Positions 34,634 through 43,317 of a DNA stretch of 64,000 bases are shown piece by piece. Position 1 is the stretch's first letter. Each line of letters starts with the position of its first letter. Source of the stretch: Planctomycetaceae bacterium (GTDB lineage Bacteria > Planctomycetota > Phycisphaerae > UBA1845 > UTPLA1); NCBI GenBank assembly GCA_006969385.1, contig CP030884.1, positions 2,914,001 through 2,978,000 of the forward strand, given 5' to 3'. A program made the position numbers and the translations under genes. The notes below the pieces were generated by a model. The model ran no database searches. It was not told the DNA's origin and worked only from the letters and a program-made list of their open reading frames with translations.

Positions 34634-35017
34634 GAACAGAAAAATTGCCTACGACCAATCATTATCAAAAGCACATCCACGAGGGTCAAGTATTGATTGG
34701 CTGGCGTCACGTTGACGGCCTAAGGCGACCACGTTCCTGAAGGAGTCGCGAGGAATCGCCGCTGGATTTACACGACGACGAGAGCCGCCTTCTTACCTTT
34801 GGGGGCAATTGCGACCACCGACATTCGGTGCACCGGGTATGGCAAGCTGCATGACTCAACCACGGGATCCGACTGTATAAATCGGTCTTGCAAAGAAAAA
34901 GGGGCCGCCCATGGTAGGCAGCCCCGTGCTTTTAATTTGATTTTCAACCAATCGCGAACGATTGACTTAACGCGGCGTCATCAACACCGCATTAATCGTC
35001 AATCGACCGTCATCACC
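34634..35017. other. intergenic region right of the element
   Basis: Apart from the minus-strand terminator at 34896-34925, I see no feature. An open frame continuing from here across the next gene on the plus strand is a shadow of the minus-strand coding sequence. Confidence 0.4.
34896..34925 (-). terminator. intrinsic terminator of the large secreted protein gene
   Basis: On the minus strand a 9-bp stem with one G-U pair (34925-34917 with 34909-34901) is followed by five T residues (34900-34896). It lies 93 bases beyond the stop of the gene at 35018. Confidence 0.85.
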
Positions 35018-38000
35018 TTACGGCGTAATCAACAGGTCAACGAACGGTTGACTGTCGGCACCATCGGCGAGGCCGCTGTTGTTGACGTCGGCGTTGTTGA
35101 GGCAGCCATTCGGGAACTGCACGGCGAACTCGACCGGGTCGAGCAACGCCAGTACGTAGGCATCGATGTCGCCGAGGTTTACCAGGCCATCGCCATTGAC
35201 GTCGCCCGGAATCGAGCAGACCGGTGCATCCTGAATCAGGATGTCGAGCTGAATTGGGCGCGTGAGGTCGATGATCGGCGACGGCGTGGTTGCCACGGCA
35301 CCGGTGGTGACGCGCAGCCAGCGCTGAGCCGTCGTATCGATCCAGAACCAACCGAGCGATTGCGACTGGCCGGGGTTACCCACGGCAACGGTTTCGCTGA
35401 AGTCGGGCGGGAAGACAGCGTTGGCCGACGTCGAACCCGAGTTACCCGGCTCCTGGAAGAGCGCTTCGCCTTCGAGCGGCGCGCCTTCGAAGTCGGCGAT
35501 CACAAAGTCGGAACCGCCCGCACCCGCACCGACGTTGATCACGTTGTCGATGAAGATTTCGTAGGCACCGGTGCTGCGATTGGGGGACGCCGCGTTGACG
35601 GAGATGGCGAGGTGCTCAAGCACACCGCGCGTGCCATCGATGATGCCGTCACCGGTGAAGCCGGTGGCGATCGACGGGTCGAAGGTGATGGTCTGCCAGC
35701 CGGCTTGCGGACTGACGGGTTGCCCTTGCGGCGCGCCATCGACTGCAGAGGCAGTGCCGATCCATTCGAGCGAACCGGTGCCGCTACCCGGCGAACCGAG
35801 CGGGCCGGCATCGCCGGTTTCGCGAATACCGATCGACAGGAAGATGTCGCCATTGCCCTTACCCACTTCGAGACCGCTCGACGGCACGCTTTCAGACGAC
35901 GTCGTCTGCGTGGCCGTGATGGTGTCGAACTGGACCAAGGCGGTGACGGGTACGGCGACCGTATCGGCACCCAACGGATCGATGCTGCCGATCGGCAATC
36001 CGTTGGCATAGACGGTTACCAACGACGCCGAGGCGCTGACGCCTTCGACGGTGACGGTGGTGTCGTCTGCCTCCAGCGGCGTGACGACGGTCGGCGGCGT
36101 GGCCGGCAACGCCGGGAAAACGGCGGGGCCGGTGTAGAGGCAGTAGTCGTCGTAGTAACCTTCGCCTCCGCCGGAAGAACCCGTACCCGAACCGATACGT
36201 GGGTTGCGTAAAACCGTGTCGGAAGTCAGCACAACGTTCTTAGCAGCCAGCAGCCCGTCGACGTAAACGTCGATTTCATGCCCTTCGGTTTCACCTTCCG
36301 GCGGGCCTTTGAAGATCATGACGAAGTTGTGCCAACCGGCCGAGCGTAGCGGGCCGTCAAACTGGTTCAAGTTGAACCAGTCGGCACCACCATTACCCAC
36401 CAAACGACAGTTGTAGTGCGTTTGCGGATTGCCGGTGCCAAAGTTGGTCATACCGATTTCGGCCAGGAAGAAGTCACTGGTCAGATCGTTGGCGTCGGCG
36501 TACTGATTGATGCCGGTGCCGCCGGTCGGATCGAGAATATTGATCGAGAATACGGCGGGATCGAGATCCGTGCCCTGAATCCCGGTGAACACGCCGGGCG
36601 AGCTGCGGTAAGTGCGATCCGGCGCGAATGCCGACGACATACCACCGGTGGTCGTATTGCGGTCGTTCGAAAGGATCATCTGCGTGGCGACCGGAGCCCA
36701 AACCGCGTCGAAGGCGGCTTGACTGGCGTATTCAAAGTCGTCGCAGAATTCTTCCGTCGTCACGTTGTTGGAAACGGTTTCCGGAACCGAATCACCGCTG
36801 TCGATCGGGCCTTGCGAATAGCGGGCCACGATTTGTTGACCGGCAGTGAGTGCCGGCACGGTGACGACGAACGGCTCGATCATGGAGTCGTACGCGACCG
36901 TAGTCGGCACGGCGTCAACCAGAATGGTGACGTCGGTGGCCGTCGGGTCGATACCCGTGACCGTGACGGAGGTATCGCCGGCAGCCGGCGGATAGTAAAT
37001 GGTTGGTGCAGCAAATCCGACCGTCACGGGAGCAGAGAAGTTGCTGGTCGCGCCGTTGACGGTCTGCCGCGCTTCGACGACATCGTTCGTGTTCAGCGAG
37101 GGAACCGTGACGGCAACCGTATCGCCTGCGGGAACGGCACTGCCGGCCAACACGCTATTGACGAACACTTCGACGAGCGAAGCAGTCGCGAATTGACCGG
37201 TTGCCACGCCCGTTACGGTGACTTCGGTATTGAGCGGAACGAGACCGGGTTGCACCGTCGGCGGGAAAGGTTGAGCGGCGACCACCACAGGTAATGCGAA
37301 GTCGCTGGTTTCGGCCGAGACGACCTGCGTGGCGGAGACCGAATCGTTCGGTGCCAGTGTCAGGCCGACAAAGTCGGTCTCAGGACCGGACGGCAACACG
37401 GGGCCGCCTTCGGCAACGCCGTTGATAAATAGTTGAACCGCCGTGGCCGACGGGTCATTCAATACGCGGACCGAGGTTTGATTACCAACGATCGGCGCGG
37501 AAATCGCGGGTTGCGGCGCGTTGCCGGTGTATTGCGTACGGGCCAGCATGCGCACGCGCACGGTGACGGTACTGTCGGGGAAGGTCGGGGCCGTGCCACA
37601 GGCAAAGCCGATGGCGTTGTAACCGGCCAAGGTTTCCGTCGGGTTGGTTGACGGGTAGGACCATTCGAGACGCTTACTGGTGGAACCATCAAAGCTGGCG
37701 GCCGTGCTCAGTGCCGACGCGGTGAAGGCCGACGTTGACTGGCCACGCGCGCCGGACATGTAGTTGATGCCGTCTTCGTAGTTGTGAATGGTAGCGATCA
37801 CATTGCCGCCGCCGTCGAGCGCTTCGATGGCATCGAGGTACACTTCCTGAGTGCCCGTCGCATCTGCACCGCCCAAGCTGGTGAACCACATGCTTTCGAT
37901 GCTGTAAACGCCCGTGCCGCCGGGGGCGACTACGCCGTCACCACCGAGCCACGGCGTGGTCAGGCCGGGAACGTCGAGCGGAATGTTGATGGTCTGCCAG

Positions 38001-39226
38001 ACGGCGTTATTGGGGAAGATGATTTGGCCGTTGGGCGCGATTTCACCATTGGGTGCGGTGCTGCGCGATGCGGCGGGAACCATTTCCCAGTCGAGCGAAC
38101 AGTTGCTGCCGTTTTCGTCGATGCAGATGTTGAAGGTGTACGTCGCGGCGGCAGGTAGTGTGCAGACTTCCGCGGAAGGAATGCTGGTATCACCCGAGAT
38201 CGATTCGCGCTGCGTGGCGGTGAAGCACTCGCCCGCGACAGCCGGCGGCGCGATCGTGAAGTCAACCGGCATGCTCGGATCGGCGACGGCCAAGGTTTGG
38301 ACCATCATGCCATCGCGGAAGAGCGTGACCTGATCGGCCGTGCTGAGCAGATCATCAACGGTAATCGTCGTGTCGCCTTGGATAATCGGGCTTTGCACGG
38401 TCGGCGGGAATACGGGATCTGCGACTGGGGCTTCGGCCTGTACTTCGTCGAGGTAGAACTCAATGCCTACCGACGGATCGCCCGAGAGATTGACGATGGC
38501 GAGGTGCTCGAGCACACCGCGCGTGCCGTCGAGCACGCCATCGCCGGTGAAGCCGGCAACGCCGCTGCCTTGCAGCGTCAGGCTATTGAAATCGGGGCCG
38601 GTTGAAACGTTGCCGGTGGCGAGATCGAACTCGATCGCCAAGGCGTTAAAGAACACGGGTACGGTAACGATCGGCACGGGGCGAATGTCGGGATCCGTAC
38701 CCACGGTGCCGCTGACACCAACCCATTCGATGTCGCCGGTGAATCCGCCGTTTTCAAATTGCGGCACGTTGGAACCCGTTTCGCGAACACCGAGGCAGAT
38801 GCCGAAGGCGCCGTTCACAAAGTCGCCGCCACCAACGTTTAGGATTCTGAATCGGACCTTCCCTTGCATGTGAATGGATGGGTTGGGCCAAACCTCGCCG
38901 TTAAAGGTTTGCAGTCGTACCCAGGCATCGGGGTCGGTCTCGTCCACCCACTGGAACGTGACTCGTAAAGAGGAGTTGCCGGAGACGGTGAAGTCATCGC
39001 TGCGAAACGCGGAGTTGGAATCGAATGTTCCGGTCGAGTTGGCCACGATAAAGGCGGCCGTCGTCGGCGCGGTTTCGGGAATGCGGAACATTTCTTGCGA
39101 GAGCTGGGGATCTTCGATCGGTAGCGATTCGAAATCGACCAGCGGAGAGAAGAACTGTGCGTCGGCGCTTCTCGCGATCATGAGCGAGAGGGCGGCGACG
39201 GCAGCGATGGTTAATCGACGGTACAT
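35018..39226 (-). CDS. large secreted Ig-like repeat protein with dockerin tail
   Basis: A 1402-residue exported protein starting at ATG 39226 (AGGAG upstream). The signal peptide MYRRLTIAAVAALSLMIARSADAQ is clear. Several diverged repeats of about 75 residues carry the pattern PxVxxPxxxxDTxVTVxGVxxxAxxVxVxVNG and look like bacterial Ig-like domains. Two copies of a carbohydrate-binding or lectin-like segment contain DGTRGVLEHLAI, at the beginning and near the end. The C-terminus is a type I dockerin-like pair, DVNGDGLVNLGDIDAYV and ADVNNSGLADGADSQPFV. The likely role is a cell-surface or extracellular structural or adhesion protein. It is transcribed divergently from the hydrolase gene at 39676. 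Confidence 0.85.
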   Translation of the reverse strand: MYRRLTIAAVAALSLMIARSADAQFFSPLVDFESLPIEDPQLSQEMFRIPETAPTTAAFIVANSTGTFDSNSAFRSDDFTVSGNSSLRVTFQWVDETDPDAWVRLQTFNGEVWPNPSIHMQGKVRFRILNVGGGDFVNGAFGICLGVRETGSNVPQFENGGFTGDIEWVGVSGTVGTDPDIRPVPIVTVPVFFNALAIEFDLATGNVSTGPDFNSLTLQGSGVAGFTGDGVLDGTRGVLEHLAIVNLSGDPSVGIEFYLDEVQAEAPVADPVFPPTVQSPIIQGDTTITVDDLLSTADQVTLFRDGMMVQTLAVADPSMPVDFTIAPPAVAGECFTATQRESISGDTSIPSAEVCTLPAAATYTFNICIDENGSNCSLDWEMVPAASRSTAPNGEIAPNGQIIFPNNAVWQTINIPLDVPGLTTPWLGGDGVVAPGGTGVYSIESMWFTSLGGADATGTQEVYLDAIEALDGGGNVIATIHNYEDGINYMSGARGQSTSAFTASALSTAASFDGSTSKRLEWSYPSTNPTETLAGYNAIGFACGTAPTFPDSTVTVRVRMLARTQYTGNAPQPAISAPIVGNQTSVRVLNDPSATAVQLFINGVAEGGPVLPSGPETDFVGLTLAPNDSVSATQVVSAETSDFALPVVVAAQPFPPTVQPGLVPLNTEVTVTGVATGQFATASLVEVFVNSVLAGSAVPAGDTVAVTVPSLNTNDVVEARQTVNGATSNFSAPVTVGFAAPTIYYPPAAGDTSVTVTGIDPTATDVTILVDAVPTTVAYDSMIEPFVVTVPALTAGQQIVARYSQGPIDSGDSVPETVSNNVTTEEFCDDFEYASQAAFDAVWAPVATQMILSNDRNTTTGGMSSAFAPDRTYRSSPGVFTGIQGTDLDPAVFSINILDPTGGTGINQYADANDLTSDFFLAEIGMTNFGTGNPQTHYNCRLVGNGGADWFNLNQFDGPLRSAGWHNFVMIFKGPPEGETEGHEIDVYVDGLLAAKNVVLTSDTVLRNPRIGSGTGSSGGGEGYYDDYCLYTGPAVFPALPATPPTVVTPLEADDTTVTVEGVSASASLVTVYANGLPIGSIDPLGADTVAVPVTALVQFDTITATQTTSSESVPSSGLEVGKGNGDIFLSIGIRETGDAGPLGSPGSGTGSLEWIGTASAVDGAPQGQPVSPQAGWQTITFDPSIATGFTGDGIIDGTRGVLEHLAISVNAASPNRSTGAYEIFIDNVINVGAGAGGSDFVIADFEGAPLEGEALFQEPGNSGSTSANAVFPPDFSETVAVGNPGQSQSLGWFWIDTTAQRWLRVTTGAVATTPSPIIDLTRPIQLDILIQDAPVCSIPGDVNGDGLVNLGDIDAYVLALLDPVEFAVQFPNGCLNNADVNNSGLADGADSQPFVDLLITP
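35603..35664. repeat. internal repeat copy within the large secreted protein gene
   Basis: This 62-base segment is closely similar to 38495-38556 without gaps. It encodes the DGTRGVLEHLAI motif that occurs twice in the protein, evidence of an internal domain duplication. Confidence 0.75.
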
Positions 39227-39675
39227 GAATGACTCCTGAGAAAACACTATTGCTTGGAAAAAAAGGCCGCGTCACAGACTTGAGTCGTCTGCGGCACGGC
39301 CGTGAAAACGCTTGACTCGTAATCATGCGATACGCATGAGTTGCTATCCCCCGCTAACGGTGTCGATTTGATACGCGAGCCGAGTGTGCAGCAATGCTGG
39401 TTTGCGGTGCGGAGTGATTTGTTGCTCCTTGCCCCATTTTTGCATTGCGATCTACGACGTCGCGTATCGACACCGGATATCTACGCCCCCTTCGGACGCA
39501 CCCCTCGATGGTATCATAATGATTGGCGGGACTGCAAGGATTCGAGAACGCAGAATACGCTCAGCGGTGTGTGCCGCATTGCTGGATTGCCGCTCTCGGT
39601 TGGGTTATTATGAAATATCCGCGCGCCAACACCGCCTGTGCTTCTGAGAAGTGTATTCGGACTGAAGGAGACCCG
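39227..39675. promoter_or_regulatory. divergent intergenic region
   Basis: This 449-base gap separates the minus-strand gene ending its 5' end at 39226 from the plus-strand gene at 39676, so both promoters must lie here. A CAGAC/GTCTG inverted pair near 39278-39294 is visible. The open frame extending left from 39676 to 39523 has no coding character. Confidence 0.4.
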
Positions 39676-41760
39676 ATGCCCGGCTTTCAACTTAAATCCC
39701 CGAGTACCCGCCGACTGTTGTTTGCGGCCTTGGCAGTCTCATTTTGGGCGACAGGTGCACAGGCACAGACGGTGGTGGACAATTCCGATCCCGGGTTTTC
39801 GGTCCTCACAGGTTCGTGGTCGTCGGGGGCTTTCGGCTCGCCTTGGGGGGCGGACTATCGTTTCGCCTTAACAACCGGCGGCGGGGCGACGGCAACCGTC
39901 GAATGGCGTCCGAATCTGCCGTCGAGCGGTTGGTATAACGTCGAGGTGTATTACGTTGAGGGGACCAACCGGGCCGATAACGCGCCCTACACGGTGACGC
40001 ACGCTTCGGGCTCGGCCGTGGTGCCCGTAAACCAAAAAGTCAACGGCGAAACCTGGGTGTCGCTTGGCAGTTATTTCTTCGACGCCGGCACGGGCGGAGC
40101 GGTCGAGCTAGACAACGGTGCCGGGCCGAGCGTGGTAATCGCCGATGCGGTGCGATTTACCGAAGTCGGCGAGCCGCAACCGGAGTTTCGGGCTTTTTGG
40201 GCGGATGTGTTCCGCGAAGGCTTCAAGAGTCCGTCGCAGGTTGATGCGATGGTAGCACGCGCCGTTGCCGGGAACTACAACGCGATGGTCGTCGAAGTGC
40301 TGGCCTACCACGATAACGTGGGCACCGGGCACGGCGCATATTGGAACTCGAGTATCGTTCCCAAGGCGACAGACATTGTCGGTGGCTTCGACCCGTTGGC
40401 ATACATGGTGCAGCAAGCACACCAGGTTGGTATCGAAGTGCACGCGTGGATGCTTCCGTTCCGCGTGTCGACGTCGTGGCCACCCTCGGGCAATACGATT
40501 CTGCAAAGCCATCCCGAGTGGATTTCCGTTGAGCGCGCCGACATCGGCACCGGGCCGCAAACGATTTCAAACTTGTATCAATTAGACCCGGGCAGCCCCG
40601 ATGTGCAGGAATATTTGATATCGATCGTGCGCGAGTTGGCCAACAACTACGATATCGACGGTATTCATTGGGATTACATCCGGTTTACGCAGTCCGATGC
40701 CGGTTATCCGGCGGATAACAATTACGACAATTCGGGCTTAGAGCGTTTTCGACGCATCAGCGGCACCGGCGGCATACCTTCAACGAGTAACTCGGCGTGG
40801 AGCGACTTTCGACGACGCGAGATTACCGAGTTGGTGCGCCGCGCGAATGTCGAAGTGGCGATTGCGGACAATCCGAGGCAACCGTTGCGTCATACGGCGG
40901 CGTTGATCACGTTTGGCAACGCGCCTGCGAATTTTACGTCGTCCAGTGCCTATCTGCTGTTTCAGAATTGGGAACATTGGTTTGATGAGGGTTATTTGGA
41001 TGCCGGTCTCGTGATGTGTTACTTCGACGAGAACGTGTTTCCGAATTACTTCCGCAACTGGGTCGATCGATCGATCACGTGGGTGCACGACCGACTGATC
41101 GTGACGGGGCAGGGCACCTACTTAAACACATTCGCCGACAGTCAAACGCAGATCGACTATGCCAAGGCGGCTGGTGTCGATGGAATTGCGACGTTTTCCT
41201 ATGCCGTTACATCGTCGGCTGGTGTCGATTGGAGCTGGTATCCGTTCATCAGCAGCAATGCGTTTTCCGGCCCGGCAACATTACCAACGATGCCTTGGAA
41301 AGACCCGCTGCTCGCGACGCAAGGCACGATCTACGGTCGCGTGACCGACGGCGCAACCGGCGAACCGATTGACGATGCCACCGTCAACATCAATGGATTC
41401 CCGGTCAGTTTCACCGACGGCAACGGCTTCTTTACGATTACCGAAATTAGTGCGGCGGCGATGGGCTCGACGATTTCGTTCAGCGTGTCGACGCCGGGCT
41501 ATGCACAGGTCGTGCGGCCCAATGTGTTGATCGAACGGGCGGGCTTTACCGAGGCGAACTTCGGCATGGGCATGTGGCTGTTCGGCGATTACGACGTCGA
41601 CAGCGATGTCGATGTCGACGACTGGCTCAAGTTTGAGGCGGCTTGGACCGGCCCGGATTTGGGACCGCCGCCCGCCGGTGGTGATGTGTTTGACGACGAT
41701 CTGGATTTGGATGTCGATCTGGCGGACTTCAGCACGTTACAACTGAACTTTGGGGCTTAA
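39676..41760 (+). CDS. secreted GHL10/DUF187-type glycoside hydrolase-like protein
   Basis: A 694-residue exported protein from ATG 39676 (GAAGGAG upstream). A signal peptide ends at AQAQ. Residues of about 30-155 resemble a golvesin-type beta-sandwich (DNSDPGFSVLTGSW ... VVIADAVRF). Residues of about 160-500 are a TIM-barrel of the GHL10 family, with EFRAFWADVFREGF, NAMVVEVLAYHD, GIEVHAWMLPFRV, and YDIDGIHWDYIRF supplying the acidic residues typical of the active site. A carboxypeptidase-regulatory-like domain (GTIYGRVTDGATGEPIDDATV) and a dockerin-like tail (DYDVDSDVDVDDW, DLDLDVDLADF) follow. It probably cleaves an extracellular polysaccharide or peptidoglycan; the substrate is unknown. 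Confidence 0.88.
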   Translation: MPGFQLKSPSTRRLLFAALAVSFWATGAQAQTVVDNSDPGFSVLTGSWSSGAFGSPWGADYRFALTTGGGATATVEWRPNLPSSGWYNVEVYYVEGTNRADNAPYTVTHASGSAVVPVNQKVNGETWVSLGSYFFDAGTGGAVELDNGAGPSVVIADAVRFTEVGEPQPEFRAFWADVFREGFKSPSQVDAMVARAVAGNYNAMVVEVLAYHDNVGTGHGAYWNSSIVPKATDIVGGFDPLAYMVQQAHQVGIEVHAWMLPFRVSTSWPPSGNTILQSHPEWISVERADIGTGPQTISNLYQLDPGSPDVQEYLISIVRELANNYDIDGIHWDYIRFTQSDAGYPADNNYDNSGLERFRRISGTGGIPSTSNSAWSDFRRREITELVRRANVEVAIADNPRQPLRHTAALITFGNAPANFTSSSAYLLFQNWEHWFDEGYLDAGLVMCYFDENVFPNYFRNWVDRSITWVHDRLIVTGQGTYLNTFADSQTQIDYAKAAGVDGIATFSYAVTSSAGVDWSWYPFISSNAFSGPATLPTMPWKDPLLATQGTIYGRVTDGATGEPIDDATVNINGFPVSFTDGNGFFTITEISAAAMGSTISFSVSTPGYAQVVRPNVLIERAGFTEANFGMGMWLFGDYDVDSDVDVDDWLKFEAAWTGPDLGPPPAGGDVFDDDLDLDVDLADFSTLQLNFGA

Positions 41761-41934
41761 TTCAAGGCCTTTCTCCTGATGTAAATTTGAAACGCGTTTT
41801 TGATCTGCGCTGATATTGCGCGCTTGAAACATCGCCTCGCGCGCGTGCCCGATTATCGATTTGCCTCTATAGTGCGCGGTTCATTTGCGAGTTGACGCCT
41901 AGCGATACGGCTGATCGAAGAGAGGTACGCTTCT

Positions 41935-43185
41935 ATGCAGGTTCTTCAACGACATTTTCTAATACTCATCATGGGATCGATGGCTCTTTTGGGAGCAATC
42001 GAAAGCGCGCCGGCTGGCGAACGCGTGCGGCCGGGTGTGGAGACGTTGATCGAACAAGACTTTACGTCGCTCGCAGGAAAACGCGTGGGCTTAATCACGA
42101 ACCCCACGGGCGTGACGAGCGATTTGCGCAGCACGATCGACGTGTTGCATCAGGCCAAGCAAGTCAATCTGCTGAGGCTATTCGGGCCCGAACACGGCGT
42201 GCGCGGTGAGGTACCGGCCGGTGAGAAGGTGAGCCAGTTCACCGACGCGGTGACCGGTTTGCCGGTGTTTTCGCTATACGGCAAGACGCGCAAACCGACG
42301 GCCGAGATGCTGGCCGGGCTCGATGCGATCGTGTTCGACATTCAGGATATCGGTTCGCGGTCGTACACGTATATCTCGACGTTGGCGTTGGCAATGGAAG
42401 CGGCGGCCGAGCAGGGCATTCAGGTGGTCGTGTTGGATCGGCCCAATCCGCTGAGCGGTATACGCGTGGAAGGGCGACCGCTCGATTTGGAATACAAGTC
42501 GTTCGTCGGGCATCTGCCGATCCCGTATTGCCACGGCATGACGGTGGGTGAGTTGGCGCAGATGATCAACGGCGAAGGGTGGCTGCCGGATGGCGCTCAA
42601 TGTGACCTAAAAGTGATACCGATGCGCGGTTGGCAGCGGCAGATGGTATTCGGCGATACGCAATTGCCGTGGGTGCCGTCGTCGCCGCATATTCCGCGGG
42701 CGGATACGTCTTACTTCTACGCGGCAACGGGCATCATGGGCGAGTTGCATGTGATGAGTGAAGGCGTCGGTTACCCGTTGCCATTTGAGTTGGTGGGCCA
42801 TCCGGATTTGACGGCACACGCATTTGCGGCCGAACTCAACAATCGCAAGCTAATCGGCGTGCATTTTCAACCGTACTACTTTCGCCCTTACTACGGCGCA
42901 TTTGACGGAAAGACGTGCGGCGGCGCGCGGGTCGTGTTGACCGACCCGCATGCGGCGGCGCTGACGGAAATTCAGTTTCACGTGATGGATGTCGCGCGGC
43001 GGCAACTGCCGAAGTTGGATCTGTTCGGCGAGAATCGTACGGCGATGTTCGACAAAGTTTGCGGGACGAATCAGATTCGGGAAAAGCTCGAAGCGAAGGG
43101 CCCGGTAGACGAGGTGCTGACAGTCTGGCGTTCGGGCGTTGATGCATTTCGTAAGCAGCGGAAGCCGTATTTGCTATACGAGTAA
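41935..43185 (+). CDS. DUF1343 exo-beta-N-acetylmuramidase (NamZ-like)
   Basis: A 416-residue protein with a hydrophobic signal sequence (LILIMGSMALLGAIESAPAG). DUF1343 hallmarks run throughout: GKRVGLITNPTGV, LFGPEHGVRGE, VSLYGK-type PVFSLYGKTRKP, IVFDIQDIGSRSYTYISTL, VVLDRPNPL, and WVPSSPHIP. The family includes NamZ, which removes terminal N-acetylmuramic acid from peptidoglycan fragments. It is expected to be exported to the periplasm. A sodium:solute symporter gene follows 132 bases downstream on the same strand, suggesting a cell-wall sugar recovery pair. Confidence 0.88.
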   Translation: MQVLQRHFLILIMGSMALLGAIESAPAGERVRPGVETLIEQDFTSLAGKRVGLITNPTGVTSDLRSTIDVLHQAKQVNLLRLFGPEHGVRGEVPAGEKVSQFTDAVTGLPVFSLYGKTRKPTAEMLAGLDAIVFDIQDIGSRSYTYISTLALAMEAAAEQGIQVVVLDRPNPLSGIRVEGRPLDLEYKSFVGHLPIPYCHGMTVGELAQMINGEGWLPDGAQCDLKVIPMRGWQRQMVFGDTQLPWVPSSPHIPRADTSYFYAATGIMGELHVMSEGVGYPLPFELVGHPDLTAHAFAAELNNRKLIGVHFQPYYFRPYYGAFDGKTCGGARVVLTDPHAAALTEIQFHVMDVARRQLPKLDLFGENRTAMFDKVCGTNQIREKLEAKGPVDEVLTVWRSGVDAFRKQRKPYLLYE

Positions 43186-43317
43186 TAAGCGCGTCGCATT
43201 GGGCCGCTGAACCGGCAAAGGGTTTACGCGGTTCGGCGGCGGGCAACCATACCGATCGATAATAGACACGCATCTATCGACGATTCAGATTCAGCCATTT
43301 CTTTCAGCGGAAGCATC

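Noticed and set aside
34799..36211. 470-residue plus-strand open frame rich in Arg and Asp
   Set aside because: It is antisense to the well-supported secreted dockerin protein and has low-complexity shadow composition.
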